A stretch of 64,000 nucleotides of DNA from G016234445 sp964438865 (GCA_964438865.1 CAYTMI010000001.1:434001-498000), one strand, 5' to 3'; counted from the first letter of the stretch, positions 34,420 to 43,050 are shown. Notes: generated by a model from the letters alone, not told the origin. Program-made: numbers and translations.

Positions 34420-34477
34420 GAGGAATGAGGAATGAGGAATGAGGAATGAGAGCCGAGAGTCGAGAGCCGAGAGCCGA
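34420..34477. repeat. Two adjacent 7-bp tandem repeat arrays
   Basis: Four perfect copies of GAGGAAT (34420-34447), then GA, then four copies of GAGCCGA, one of them GAGTCGA (34450-34477). They lie in the 248-bp gap between the divergent flavin reductase and EthD genes. Seven-bp units could vary in copy number by slippage and change promoter spacing. Confidence 0.85.
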
Positions 34478-34604
34478 CCGCACCGTACCGCGACAGGCAT
34501 GGAGCGGCGTCGCCCCGCGGGCACGCGACTCCCTCGCACGTGCGGGCACGGGCGGGATGGCGCATCCTACAGCCGCGCCGAACTCAAGGCGCACGGAGGA
34601 AGCC

Positions 34605-34988
34605 GTGATCAAGCTCATCTATCCGCTCCATCGCAAGCCGGGCATGTCGCGCGAGGAGTTCCAGGCCTACTGGCGGGGGACCCACGGGCCGCTCGTCGCC
34701 TCCGTCGCGAAGACGCTGCGAATCCGCCGGTACGTGCAGTCGCACACCACGAGCCTGGGCGACGAGGCGGGCCTCCAGGCCCGGCAGGGGTTCGCCTTCG
34801 AACCGTTCGACGGCGTCGCCGAACTCTGGTGGGACAGCCTGGAGGAGATCGCCGCCGCCACTTCCACGCCGGAGGGCCGGGCGGCCGGCCAACTGTTGCT
34901 CGAAGACGAGCGCAACTTCATCGACCTCGCGCGCTCGCCCCTGTGGTATTCGGAGGAGAACGTGGTGATCGGGGAAGCCACGTCATAG
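34605..34988 (+). CDS. EthD domain protein
   Basis: Dimeric ferredoxin-like alpha+beta barrel protein of 127 aa. IKLIYPLHRKPGMSREEFQAYWRGTHGPLVASVAK is the EthD family opening, and YVQSHTT and DGVAELWWDSLEEI follow. EthD proteins accompany ether- or aromatic-degrading systems, but their biochemical role is poorly defined. The GTG at 34605 has GGAGGA 4 nt upstream and begins exactly at the domain; the longer frame to 34446 starts in repeats and is rejected. Confidence 0.86.
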   Translation: MIKLIYPLHRKPGMSREEFQAYWRGTHGPLVASVAKTLRIRRYVQSHTTSLGDEAGLQARQGFAFEPFDGVAELWWDSLEEIAAATSTPEGRAAGQLLLEDERNFIDLARSPLWYSEENVVIGEATS

Positions 34989-35008
34989 CCCGGCCCCGTT
35001 CCCGGCCC

Positions 35009-35014
35009 TACAAT
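35009..35014 (+). promoter_or_regulatory. -10 box of a leaderless aminotransferase gene
   Basis: TACAAT ends 7 nt before the ATG at 35022, with no Shine-Dalgarno. Confidence 0.55.
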
Positions 35015-35021
35015 CGTCGGC

Positions 35022-36179
35022 ATGCCCCGTAGCCACGTTGCCAGCCGCACCAGCGTCTTCACCGAGTCGGTCATCCGCGAAATGACCCGGCTCGCCATGC
35101 TCCACGGGGCGATGAACCTCGCCCAGGGTTACCCGGACTTCCCCGCGCCGGAGTTCATCAAACGCGCCGCCATCGACGCCATCAACGCCGACATCAACCA
35201 GTACGCGATCACCTGGGGGTCGCCCCGGCTGCGGCGGGCCATCGCCGACAAGACGAAGCGCTTCTACGGCCTCGACTTCGACCCCGACCGCGAGATCACG
35301 GTCACCTGCGGCGCGACCGAGGCGATGATGGCGGTCCTGCTCGCGGTGGTGGAGCCGGGCGACGAAGTCATCGTCTTCGAGCCGTTCTATGAAAACTACG
35401 TGCCGGACGCGGCGATGAGCGGGGCGAAACTGGTGTTCGTCACCCTCAAGTCGCCGGGGTTCAGCTTCGACCCGGCGGAACTGCGGGCGGCGTTCAGTTC
35501 GAAGACGCGCGCCATCATCGTGAACACGCCGAACAACCCCAGCGGCAAGGTGTTCACGCGCGAAGAACTGGCGCAGGTTGCGGCGCTCTGTCGGGAGTTC
35601 GACTGCCTGGCAATCACGGACGAGATTTACGAACACATCCTCTACGACGGCCGCCAGCACATCCCGATGGCGACGCTCCCCGGCATGTACGACCGGACCG
35701 TGACGATCAGCGGGCTTTCGAAGACCTTCAGCGTGACGGGCTGGAGGCTGGGATACGTGCTCGCGCCGCCGGTGTTGAGCGAACCGATCCGCAAGGTCCA
35801 CGACTTCCTCACGGTGGGGGCGCCGGCGCCGCTGCAGGAGGCGGGCGCCGTGGCGCTCGAGCAGTCCGACGCCTACTACCCGGACCTTCGCGGCATGTAC
35901 CAGGAGAAACGCGCCCAACTGCTGACGGCGCTGCGGGAGGCGGGGTTCGACTGCCACCTGCCGGAGGGGGCGTACTACATCATGGCCGACTTCAGCGCGC
36001 TCGGGTTCGAAGGCGACGACACGGCCTTCGCCCGGCACTTGATCGAAAAGGTCGGCGTGGCCTCAGTGCCGGGCTCGAGTTTCTACCGGAGCGAGGAAGG
36101 CAGCCACTTCGTCCGGTTCACCTTCTCCAAGTCGAAGGAGACGCTGGCGGAAGCGGCACGGCGGCTGGCGGGGATGTAG
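35022..36179 (+). CDS. PLP-dependent aminotransferase, class I/II
   Basis: Fold type I aminotransferase of 385 aa. NLAQGYPDFPAPEFIKRAA near the N-terminus, the NQYAITWGSPRLRRAIAD substrate loop, NTPNNPSGKVF, ITDEIYEHILYDG with the PLP-binding Asp, and SGLSKTFSVTGWRLGYV with the Schiff-base Lys. The pattern is closest to kynurenine/glutamine or aspartate aminotransferases of subgroup I; the exact amino acid cannot be assigned. Convergent with the toxin gene, 6 bp away. Confidence 0.92.
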   Translation: MPRSHVASRTSVFTESVIREMTRLAMLHGAMNLAQGYPDFPAPEFIKRAAIDAINADINQYAITWGSPRLRRAIADKTKRFYGLDFDPDREITVTCGATEAMMAVLLAVVEPGDEVIVFEPFYENYVPDAAMSGAKLVFVTLKSPGFSFDPAELRAAFSSKTRAIIVNTPNNPSGKVFTREELAQVAALCREFDCLAITDEIYEHILYDGRQHIPMATLPGMYDRTVTISGLSKTFSVTGWRLGYVLAPPVLSEPIRKVHDFLTVGAPAPLQEAGAVALEQSDAYYPDLRGMYQEKRAQLLTALREAGFDCHLPEGAYYIMADFSALGFEGDDTAFARHLIEKVGVASVPGSSFYRSEEGSHFVRFTFSKSKETLAEAARRLAGM

Positions 36180-36185
36180 CCGGGC

Positions 36186-36545
36186 TCAGAGCCAGTTCTC
36201 CAGGTATTCGAACCTGTCCGTGGTGGGCTGCTGCTCGAATGCGCCGGCGATCCGCGTCAGACCGCGAAGCTGGTCGCCAACAGATGTCCTGTGGCGGCCG
36301 CGGACAATGATCCCCGCGTGTGACCGTCCGGACTCCATCCATCGCTTGTGGAGCCGGGCGAAGTCGCCCCGGTTGCCGGTGTAGAGGACGCGGCCCTGGC
36401 TGGTCGCGTAGGCGAGTTGTTCCTCGTCGGGGGTTCGCTCGTTACCGGCTTCGGGGGACAGGAGCACATCCATTCCGGACCGTCGAAGCGCCTGGACAAG
36501 CCGTGAGTCGAGCGAGTCCATGTCCAGGTAGAGGCGCAGGGACAT
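36186..36545 (-). CDS. DUF5615 PIN-like toxin
   Basis: PIN-like (DUF5615) protein of 119 aa, the probable ribonuclease toxin of the pair with the gene at 36549. N-terminal RLYLDMDSLDSRLVQALRRSGMDV carries acidic residues for metal binding; later PDEEQLAYATSQGRVLYTGNRGDFARLH and HAGIIVRG are family hallmarks. Its start is 3 bp after the DUF433 stop, as in known DUF433/DUF5615 operons. Confidence 0.88.
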   Translation of the reverse strand: MSLRLYLDMDSLDSRLVQALRRSGMDVLLSPEAGNERTPDEEQLAYATSQGRVLYTGNRGDFARLHKRWMESGRSHAGIIVRGRHRTSVGDQLRGLTRIAGAFEQQPTTDRFEYLENWL

Positions 36546-36548
36546 CGG

Positions 36549-36857
36549 TCAGGCGGAGGCCCGCGCCCGGCCCCCGGCGCTGGCCTTCAGGGCCTCCGCG
36601 TACTCCTGCTCGTCCTTCGCCATCTCGGCGTCGATCGCGGCCTTGTTCGCCAGGTAGTACGCGATCCCGGCATAGACGTGGGCGAGATCAAGGAACTCGT
36701 AGTACTCCGCGAACTCAGCCGGCGTCATCCCTGCGTTGAAGTTCGCCGCGACCTGGAGGATGGGAAAGCGCGTGCCCGCCAGGCAGGGGCGGCCGCCGTA
36801 CACGCCAGGAGTCGCCTCGATCAGGGTGCCGATGTCGAAGGGCGCGGTCGATGCCAT
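36549..36857 (-). CDS. DUF433 antitoxin
   Basis: Antitoxin of 102 aa with the DUF433 HTH domain: TPGVYGGRPCLAGTRFPILQVAANFNAGMTPAEFAEYYEFLDLAHVYAGIAYYL. It would bind DNA and the downstream DUF5615 protein. It is transcribed first, as is usual for antitoxins, and TAGACT ends 6 nt before its ATG, so the operon is predicted to be leaderless. Confidence 0.9.
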   Translation of the reverse strand: MASTAPFDIGTLIEATPGVYGGRPCLAGTRFPILQVAANFNAGMTPAEFAEYYEFLDLAHVYAGIAYYLANKAAIDAEMAKDEQEYAEALKASAGGRARASA

Positions 36858-36863
36858 GGCATG

Positions 36864-36869
36864 AGTCTA
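36864..36869 (-). promoter_or_regulatory. -10 box of the leaderless DUF433/DUF5615 operon
   Basis: TAGACT on the minus strand ends 6 nt before the ATG at 36857. It diverges from the promoter of the FKBP gene. Confidence 0.55.
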
Positions 36870-36944
36870 GCACGCGTCGAGTTCACGAGGACGTAACCCG
36901 GCCCCGCAGGCACCACACCGGATCCCCTTATCCATCGCCTGCGA

Positions 36945-36950
36945 TACCAT
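36945..36950 (+). promoter_or_regulatory. -10 box of the leaderless FKBP gene
   Basis: TACCAT ends 6 nt before the ATG at 36957; no Shine-Dalgarno. Confidence 0.55.
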
Positions 36951-36956
36951 TGGCGC

Positions 36957-37448
36957 ATGAAAAGCACCCGCACACTCCTGCTCGGCGCGACGCTCTCGGC
37001 GGTCGCGCTTCTCGGCATCGCCGCGGCCGGCTGCGGCGACGGGCCCGACGACAAGACGACCGCCGATTCGCCCACAGCCGTGCAAGGACCAGTCCAGTTG
37101 AAGAACCCCATCGTCACCGCGAGCGGCCTCAAGTACACCGACGAAGTCGTCGGCACCGGGGCTACCCCGCGCGCCGACCAGGTCGTGACCGTGCACTATC
37201 GCGGCACGCTCGCCGCCACGGGGGCGCAGTTCGACAGCTCGTATGACAAGGCCCAGCCGGCGACGTTCGCGATGACCGGCGTGATCAAGGGGTTCGCGGA
37301 AGGTCTTTCGACGATGAAAGTCGGCGGCAAGCGGACGATCCTCATCCCGGCAGCGCTGGCCTATGGGGCCGCCGCCCGGCCCGGCATCCCGGCGAACTCG
37401 GACCTCGTCTTCGAACTCGAGCTGATCGCGGTAGCCGACGCGAAGTAG
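36957..37448 (+). CDS. FKBP-type peptidyl-prolyl isomerase lipoprotein
   Basis: Exported prolyl isomerase of 163 aa. Signal peptide TLLLGATLSAVALLGIAAAGC with lipobox Cys near residue 23, then a short acidic linker. The FKBP domain fills residues 55-160: LKYTDEVVGTGATPRADQVVTVHYRGTL, FDSSYDKAQPATF, GVIKGFAEGLSTMKVGGKRTILIPAALAYG, LVFELELI. It would help fold secreted proteins at the outer face of the membrane. Confidence 0.95.
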   Translation: MKSTRTLLLGATLSAVALLGIAAAGCGDGPDDKTTADSPTAVQGPVQLKNPIVTASGLKYTDEVVGTGATPRADQVVTVHYRGTLAATGAQFDSSYDKAQPATFAMTGVIKGFAEGLSTMKVGGKRTILIPAALAYGAAARPGIPANSDLVFELELIAVADAK

Positions 37449-37462
37449 GAGCCTCCGGGGCT

Positions 37463-37504
37463 CGCAGGCCGCGGTCTACTGGAGTGAGTCGTCCGCGGCC
37501 TGCG
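37463..37504. terminator. Bidirectional hairpin between convergent genes
   Basis: A perfect 12-bp inverted repeat (CGCAGGCCGCGG / CCGCGGCCTGCG) with an 18-nt loop. It lies after the FKBP stop, and its right arm is inside the last codons of the MFS gene (stop at 37476), so it could end transcripts from both sides. Confidence 0.6.
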
Positions 37505-38720
37505 ACTCGTGGCGGCGCCCGACGGAGGCGCGTTGCAGGGTTTCGGGCATCCGGAAGAGGATGACGACCGCCCCGGCCGCGCCGATCCCGCCCATGAGCA
37601 GGGACGAGGCTGCGAGCGACACCACCGCCGTGATCCCGGCCGCAAGGAGGGGTCCGCCGGCCGTCCCGAGGTCGCTAACGAGCCTCCATGCCCCGAGGAA
37701 CTGGGCCCGGCCGGCCGCTGGTGAGAAGTCGGCGCCGAGCGTCATGACGATGCCACTGCCGAGCCCGTTGCCAAAGCCGATGACCAGGGCGACCGCGACC
37801 ATCGAGCCGAAGCCGCCGGTCAGGGGGAGGAGCAGCATCCCGAGCGACATGATACTGAGGCAGGGGATCGCCACCGACTTGCGGCCCCAGCGGTCCATCG
37901 CGCTCCCGGCGGGATAGAAGAGCAGCATCTCCATTCCGAGCGAGATGCCGAAGATCAGGCTCACCGCTTGCGGGTCGAGGCCGATGTGGTCGGCCCAGAG
38001 GGGGAGCACGCTCTGGCGGGAGGCGCGGAGGACAGAGATGGCGGTGACGCCGAGGCCGGCCGTGAGGAAGACCCCGGCGTGGTCCCGGACGACGCGGGAG
38101 AAGTTGACCGGTTCGTGGTGGGCGGCGGCGCCTCCGCTTTGGTCCCGGACCAGGGCGATGAGCATGAAGCAGGCGGCGACGGCGGTGACCAGGTGGATGT
38201 AGTAAGCGCCATCGAGGCCGGCAGCCGCGGCGACTCCCGCGCCCAGGAACGGGCCGATGAAGTTGCCCACCCGGTTCACGCCGCCGAGGGTGGAGAGTGC
38301 CCGGCCGCGGAGGTGGACCGGCATCACTTCGCTCACATAGGTGAGGCGCGCAAGAAGCCAGACCGCCCAACCGCAGCCCATCAGGAAGGTGAACGCCGCG
38401 AAGGTCCAGATCGACGGACTCCAGATGCTGCCGGCCAGCGAGGCGGCGACAAGGATGGTGCCCGCGGCCATCGCCCGGCGTTCGCCGAAGCGCGAAACCA
38501 GCCAGCCGGCAGGGACGTCGAAGGCGAGGATGCCGATCCCGCGCAGGGCGACGACGAACCCGGCGAGCGCCAACGATGCGCCGAGATCGCGGGCCGCGAG
38601 GGCGACGATCGGGATGACGGCGCCCTGGCCGATCGCGAAGAGCAGCGTCGGCGCGTACACGGGAAGCCCCAGCGAACGGATCGTCGCTTCGCGTTCGCCG
38701 TGGGAAGGGGGTGGGGGCAT
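37476..38720 (-). CDS. MFS transporter
   Basis: Major facilitator with about 12 membrane helices, 414 aa. LVSRFGERRAMAAGTIL is the loop 2-3 signature and MDRWGRKSVAIPCLS the repeat in the second half. The start at 38720 (MPPPPSHGEREATIRSLG) is chosen because TACGAT ends 8 nt upstream and the extension to 38813 is Arg-rich. It diverges from the NIPSNAP gene. Substrate unknown; the fold resembles drug/metabolite antiporters. Confidence 0.9.
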   Translation of the reverse strand: MPPPPSHGEREATIRSLGLPVYAPTLLFAIGQGAVIPIVALAARDLGASLALAGFVVALRGIGILAFDVPAGWLVSRFGERRAMAAGTILVAASLAGSIWSPSIWTFAAFTFLMGCGWAVWLLARLTYVSEVMPVHLRGRALSTLGGVNRVGNFIGPFLGAGVAAAAGLDGAYYIHLVTAVAACFMLIALVRDQSGGAAAHHEPVNFSRVVRDHAGVFLTAGLGVTAISVLRASRQSVLPLWADHIGLDPQAVSLIFGISLGMEMLLFYPAGSAMDRWGRKSVAIPCLSIMSLGMLLLPLTGGFGSMVAVALVIGFGNGLGSGIVMTLGADFSPAAGRAQFLGAWRLVSDLGTAGGPLLAAGITAVVSLAASSLLMGGIGAAGAVVILFRMPETLQRASVGRRHESQAADDSLQ

Positions 38721-38780
38721 CACGCCGTATCGTACGGGCCGGGGACGTGGTGTCGAGCGCAGCCGGCGTGGGATGCGGCG

Positions 38781-38786
38781 TAGAAT
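38781..38786 (+). promoter_or_regulatory. -10 box for the NIPSNAP gene
   Basis: TAGAAT, followed by an AAGGAGG Shine-Dalgarno about 9 nt before the ATG at 38812. This is a leadered promoter in the divergent gap. Confidence 0.45.
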
Positions 38787-38811
38787 GCGCGGACTGCGAA
38801 GGAGGCTGCTC

Positions 38812-39138
38812 ATGATCTACGAACTGCGGATTTACACGGCGAACCCGGGGAAGATGCGGGCACTGCAGGCACGCTTTCGCGACCACACCTGCCGGCTCTT
38901 CGAAAAGCACGGGATCAAGAACGTGGGCTACTGGACGCCAACGATCGGCGGCCGGAACGACGAACTCTGGTACATGGTGGCCTTCGAAGACATGGCCCAG
39001 CGCGACCAGGCGTGGGCGAACTTCGCGAAGGACCCGGAATGGCAGACGGCCGCCGCCGAATCGGAGAAAGATGGATCGCTGGTGCACCACATCACGAACC
39101 AGATCATGCGGCCGGCGGACTTTTCGCCGCTGAAGTAG
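38812..39138 (+). CDS. NIPSNAP family protein
   Basis: Dimeric alpha-beta barrel protein of 108 aa. MIYELRIYTANPGKMRALQARFRDHTCRLFEKHG and VGYWTPTIGGRNDELWYMVAFEDMAQRDQAWANF are NIPSNAP hallmarks. Function of bacterial members is poorly known; they often sit near acyl-CoA or ring-degrading enzymes. Start supported by AAGGAGG. Followed by the LLM oxidoreductase gene on the same strand (28 bp). Confidence 0.9.
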   Translation: MIYELRIYTANPGKMRALQARFRDHTCRLFEKHGIKNVGYWTPTIGGRNDELWYMVAFEDMAQRDQAWANFAKDPEWQTAAAESEKDGSLVHHITNQIMRPADFSPLK

Positions 39139-39166
39139 TGAACCGGGAGCCCCCGTGGGAGGCGAT

Positions 39167-40000
39167 GTGAAGTACGGATTCGTCCTGCCCTTCGGCGACG
39201 CCCGGGTGGCGGCTGACCTGGCGCGCGAGGCTGAAGATGCCGGCTGGGACGGCTTCTTTGTCTGGGAGCCTGTCTGGGGCGTGGATGCGTGGGTGCAGCT
39301 CGCCGCGGCCGCGATGACGACCTCGCGCATCCGCCTGGGGACGATGCTGACCCCCCTGCCGTGGACCCGGCCGTGGAAACTCGCGGGCGAAGCGGCCGCC
39401 GTGGACAACCTCTCGGGCGGGCGCGTCATCCTCTCCGTGGGCCTCGGCGCGAACGACACGGGAGCGGAACGCTTCGGCGAAGTGACGGAGCGAAAGATCA
39501 AGGCGGAGCTCCTGGACGAAGGGCTGGACATCCTCGACGGGCTCTGGAAGGGACAGCCCTTCACGTACGAGGGGAAGCACCACCACCTGTCGCCAACGGA
39601 CTTTCAGCCGCCGCCACCGCCCGTGCAGCAGCCGCGCATCCCGATCTGGGTCGTGGGCGTCTGGCCGCGGGAGAAGTCGATGCGGCGGGTCCTGCGTTGC
39701 GACGGGCTGCTTCCTGCGCGAATGGACGAAGCCGGCAAGCTGGCGGAGCTACGGCCCCGCGACGTTCGCGAGATGACGGCATACGTGGAGGCGAAGCGCG
39801 AAGCGGACACGCCCTTCGACATCGTCATCGAAGGGGAGACCCCGGGCGATTCCCCGGCGGCCGCGGCCGCGAAAGTGCGGGAGTGGGCGGAAGCCGGCGC
39901 GACGTGGTGGACGGAGACGCGCTGGATGGCGCCCCGGGACGAGGCGGGCATGGAGACGATCCGCGCGCGTATCCGGAAGGGACCCCCGGGCGAACGCTGA
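39167..40000 (+). CDS. LLM-class flavin-dependent oxidoreductase
   Basis: Luciferase-like monooxygenase family protein of 277 aa, using F420 or FMN. MKYGFVLPFGDARVAADLAREAEDAGWDGFFVWEP, TSRIRLGTMLTPLPWTRPWKLAGEAAAVDNLSGGRVILSVGLG and PIWVVGVWPREKSMRRVLRCDGLLP are characteristic. GTG at 39167 has GGGAGG at 39157-39162; a GTG at 39155 would add four residues. Probably co-transcribed with the NIPSNAP gene. Substrate unknown. Confidence 0.92.
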   Translation: MKYGFVLPFGDARVAADLAREAEDAGWDGFFVWEPVWGVDAWVQLAAAAMTTSRIRLGTMLTPLPWTRPWKLAGEAAAVDNLSGGRVILSVGLGANDTGAERFGEVTERKIKAELLDEGLDILDGLWKGQPFTYEGKHHHLSPTDFQPPPPPVQQPRIPIWVVGVWPREKSMRRVLRCDGLLPARMDEAGKLAELRPRDVREMTAYVEAKREADTPFDIVIEGETPGDSPAAAAAKVREWAEAGATWWTETRWMAPRDEAGMETIRARIRKGPPGER

Positions 40001-40007
40001 GCCAGGC

Positions 40008-40625
40008 TCACCCCATCCGCGCCCGGATCTCCTGGGCGACGGCCGCCGCCATCGCGTCGCCGCCGGCCTCCAACGCCGCCGCCACACCGGGCTGGTCGGC
40101 GGGCCGGTTCTGGCTCAGCTTCGCCTTGCCCTCAAGCCGGGAGATCTCGATTTCGAACGCGACGACCCCCTTCGAGAGAGCCTCGATGTAACCCGCCGGC
40201 TGCGCGTCGAGCGTCCACGGCCGGGCGAACCCGGACTCGTAGGTCGAGACCTGGTCGCGCAGCAACGCCAGCGTGGCCGCGTCTTCGAGGACGACGGCCG
40301 GCCCGTAGGCGTGGACGGCCAGGTAGTCCCAGGTAGGCACGCTCTTGCCGGGGCCGTACCAGCTCGGCGAGATGTAGGCATGGGGCCCGGCAAAGATGAC
40401 CAGCACCTCGGCGCCATCGACGAAGTCCTGCCACTGCGAGTTCGCTCGGGCCATGTGTCCGCGGAGTGTACCGAACTCGCCGCGCGTGTCGTCGATCAGA
40501 AACGGCAGGTGCGAGGCGGTCATCCCGCCCGGGCCGTGCGTCACCAGCGTGGCGAACGAATTCGACCGCATGATTTCGTGGAGGACGGGGGTGTGATCTT
40601 CGAGGAAGTGCTTCGGGGTGTACAT
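40008..40625 (-). CDS. PaiB-family FMN-binding protein
   Basis: Protein of 205 aa of the PaiB/FMN-binding negative transcriptional regulator family. MYTPKHFLEDHTPVLHEIMRSNSFATLVTHG is the family start; SHLPFLIDD, GHMARANSQWQDF, FAGPHAYISPSWY and VPTWDYLAVHAYG follow. Members bind flavin on a split barrel and in Bacillus affect sporulation and protease genes; the role here is unknown. Shine-Dalgarno GGAGG and CATAAT (40641-40646, minus) lie upstream. Confidence 0.93.
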   Translation of the reverse strand: MYTPKHFLEDHTPVLHEIMRSNSFATLVTHGPGGMTASHLPFLIDDTRGEFGTLRGHMARANSQWQDFVDGAEVLVIFAGPHAYISPSWYGPGKSVPTWDYLAVHAYGPAVVLEDAATLALLRDQVSTYESGFARPWTLDAQPAGYIEALSKGVVAFEIEISRLEGKAKLSQNRPADQPGVAAALEAGGDAMAAAVAQEIRARMG

Positions 40626-40650
40626 CGCGCCTCCGGGACGATTATGCGCC

Positions 40651-41955
40651 TCAGCCTGCGGCGTCGGCGGCTGCTTTGGTCTGGACCGTGACGGCGGCGT
40701 AGCCGGGACGGACGTGGCGGAGGGCCGGCCGCAACAGGATGAGCGCGATGCAGAGCGCGAGGGTCAGCCAGCCCAGCGCGGGCACGAGGGCCGGCAAACC
40801 GACGGCCTGGCCGATCGCCCCGACCGGCGCCGTGTTCAGTTGTGCGAACCCCATCACCAGCGGGAACAACGCCATCACGCGGCCGCGCATGTCGTCCACG
40901 ACGATGCCCTGGATGATCGTGGTGGCACTGACGAGGAGCAACGAAAACGCGGCTCCGAGGGTGAAGTTCGCAAAGGCGGTCAAGGGCACCGACCGCGAAT
41001 AGCCGAAGATCAACACCGAGACCGAAAACGCCAGCCCGGCGACCCAGATGGTGGACCCGTGCTGGGCGAGCGGCCGGAAGCGGGCGATCATCGCCGAGGC
41101 GAGCATCGCGCCGATGCCCCAGGTCATCGCCATGAACCCGAATTGGGTCTTGCTCAGCCCGAGGATCTGGGTCATCCAGACCGGACCGAGGGGGTTCGCC
41201 ACGCCAGGCATCCCGACGACCTGGATGAGCGCGACCATGGCGAGGATGGCGAGGATGGTGGTGTTTCGCCAGGTGTAGCGGAGCCCGTGGCCGATGTTCG
41301 CCAGCATCCCGGCGCGGCGGTCGGCGCCACCGTGACTGCGGAAGCGAAGGGCGGCGATCGCCGGGAGGATGGCCACCCAGATGAGCAGGGACCAGGCATA
41401 GAGCGGTCCCGGCGAGAAGATGCCGTTGAGCACGCCAACCAGCGGCAGGGTCAACGGCAACGTCATCTGCATCGCCAGCGTGTTCAGGCTGATGGCCGCG
41501 GCGATGTTTTCGCGCCCGACGATGGACGGGATCGCCGCCGACCGGGCCGGCGCGTCAATCGACATCACCCCGGAAGCGAAGAAGGTGCAGATGACCACCG
41601 CGAAGACGGTCGCTTCGCCGAAGGGCATGGTGATCATGAGAAGGGCGACCATCCCCTGGATGACCAGCGAGGCGGATTCGCAGGCGAGGAGCACGCGGCG
41701 GCGTTCGAAGCGGTCGGCGATGGCGCCCCCGGCGAGGCTGAAGAGGAGGCCGGCAAGCCCCCGGCTGGCGGCGATCAGGGAGACGTAGAGGACGGCGCGG
41801 CCGGAGTAGTGCTGTTGGACCCAGAAGACCTGGGTGAGGAAGTGGAAGGGCATGACCATGTGCACGAGCATCGTGCCGAGGAGGAGCAGCCGGTAATCCC
41901 GGTAGCCAAATACCTTCAACGAAGGGTGGCGGGCGAAAAAGCCAGCGTCTTCCAT
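40651..41955 (-). CDS. MFS transporter (enterobactin-exporter-like)
   Basis: Major facilitator of 434 aa with about 12 helices. KVFGYRDYRLLLLGTMLVHMVMPFHFLTQVFWV at the N-terminus and GGAIADRFERRRVLLACESASLVIQG (loop 2-3) are typical of the EntS/DHA3 group. Substrate unknown. TAGAAT ends 6 nt before its ATG, a leaderless arrangement. The PaiB gene follows downstream by 25 bp. Confidence 0.92.
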   Translation of the reverse strand: MEDAGFFARHPSLKVFGYRDYRLLLLGTMLVHMVMPFHFLTQVFWVQQHYSGRAVLYVSLIAASRGLAGLLFSLAGGAIADRFERRRVLLACESASLVIQGMVALLMITMPFGEATVFAVVICTFFASGVMSIDAPARSAAIPSIVGRENIAAAISLNTLAMQMTLPLTLPLVGVLNGIFSPGPLYAWSLLIWVAILPAIAALRFRSHGGADRRAGMLANIGHGLRYTWRNTTILAILAMVALIQVVGMPGVANPLGPVWMTQILGLSKTQFGFMAMTWGIGAMLASAMIARFRPLAQHGSTIWVAGLAFSVSVLIFGYSRSVPLTAFANFTLGAAFSLLLVSATTIIQGIVVDDMRGRVMALFPLVMGFAQLNTAPVGAIGQAVGLPALVPALGWLTLALCIALILLRPALRHVRPGYAAVTVQTKAAADAAG

Positions 41956-41961
41956 CCCGGC

Positions 41962-41967
41962 ATTCTA
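41962..41967 (-). promoter_or_regulatory. -10 box of the leaderless MFS gene
   Basis: TAGAAT on the minus strand ends 6 nt before the ATG at 41955. Confidence 0.55.
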
Positions 41968-42013
41968 GGTGACCGCCGCTCCCGGCGCTCCCCGGTTACG
42001 AACGCCCGCCGGC

Positions 42014-42385
42014 CTACATTCGTCCCAGCCCGGCCCGGATCTTCTCCAGTGCGGAAGCCGGCGTCCGGGTCACGCGGCCCGGAGCCCCCGCCGGGACGGC
42101 GACAGCGGCATCGCGCCGGGCCTTCTCCCGGAGGCGGTTCACGACTTCGCGCGCGACCGCGAAGCTGGATTCGACCTCCACTGCGGTGTCCCCGGAGACC
42201 ATCTCTGGGGCGACGTCAGGGTCGGAGGGGAGCAGCGCTGCCCGCAGACGTCCGACGGCGGCGCGCGCGGCGGCTTCGGTCGCGAGGAGGGCTTCGCGCA
42301 GCGACGAGGCCTCGTCCGTATCCGGCGCGTCTGCCGGTGCGGTGTCCTCGTCGTCAGTGACGGCGGTCTGTTCGAATTCTTCCAT
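42014..42385 (-). CDS. Acidic, helical small protein of unknown function
   Basis: Protein of 123 aa. The first 30 residues are highly acidic (EEFEQTAVTDDEDTAPADAP), the rest is Ala/Arg-rich helix (EATEAAARAAVGRL-like, VVNRLREKARRD). A short coiled coil is possible. No family recognised. The frame has a G-rich upstream region but no clear Shine-Dalgarno; confidence is moderate because the opposite strand is open as well. Confidence 0.55.
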   Translation of the reverse strand: MEEFEQTAVTDDEDTAPADAPDTDEASSLREALLATEAAARAAVGRLRAALLPSDPDVAPEMVSGDTAVEVESSFAVAREVVNRLREKARRDAAVAVPAGAPGRVTRTPASALEKIRAGLGRM

Positions 42386-42540
42386 GGCGGCCCCCCGGTG
42401 GTTGGTGATGCCGCCAGCCTTCCCCGTCCGCCAGGCAGCACCAAGCCCAGCGTGTCGTTGCCGTCTTTCCCGTTCCCTTCCCCCGAGCCCGGTGACGGTG
42501 CTCCCGCCTTCGACCGCCGGGTGCTAGCCTGAGAATCGCA

Positions 42541-43050
42541 ATGAAGCTCCGACTCTGCCTCGCTGCTTTCGCCCTCGCCGGGGGCGTCTTCATCACTGCC
42601 TGCGGCGATGGCCCGGACGACACGTCTCCGACTGCCGCCACGACGGCGACGCGCGTCCCCACCGCTGTCCCGGGCAGCTTCGGCACCGCGCCCAGGCTCG
42701 GAGGCAACGTCACCCTCATCGCGCCTGCCCACGCAGCGAGCGTACCCCAGGCACTCACGAAACGGCGCGGGAACAACAAGGCCGGGGTCTGCGCCGAGGT
42801 GAACTTCGACGGACTGGGCGCCGGGAACGCGCAGTGGTTCCGGATGGCCGTCGATGGCGAAGAAGTGACCCCGAAGCTCTACTGGTTCGTGAACGACGCG
42901 AGCGCGCCCACTGGTGGCACCGTCTGCCACATCCCTGACGAGGGCCTCAGCCTGGGCCGCCACAACGCTGCGATCACCGTGACCGACCCGCGGAGCAACA
43001 CCGCCAGCCCGCGGCAGATCGTCGCCTGGGAGTTCGAAGTCACGCCCTGA
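42541..43050 (+). CDS. Small lipoprotein of unknown function
   Basis: Lipoprotein of 169 aa. Signal peptide LCLAAFALAGGVFITAC with Cys near residue 21, Thr/Pro linker, then a beta-rich domain (GAGNAQWFRMAVDGEEV, AAITVTDPRSNTASP) resembling a single Ig-like fold with two Cys (AGVCAEV and GTVCHIP). TAGCCT lies 10 nt before the ATG, so any leader is only a few nt. No family recognised. Confidence 0.82.
   Translation: MKLRLCLAAFALAGGVFITACGDGPDDTSPTAATTATRVPTAVPGSFGTAPRLGGNVTLIAPAHAASVPQALTKRRGNNKAGVCAEVNFDGLGAGNAQWFRMAVDGEEVTPKLYWFVNDASAPTGGTVCHIPDEGLSLGRHNAAITVTDPRSNTASPRQIVAWEFEVTP

Noticed and set aside
34420..34477. Possible CRISPR array
   Set aside because: The units are 7 bp with no spacers; they are simple tandem repeats.
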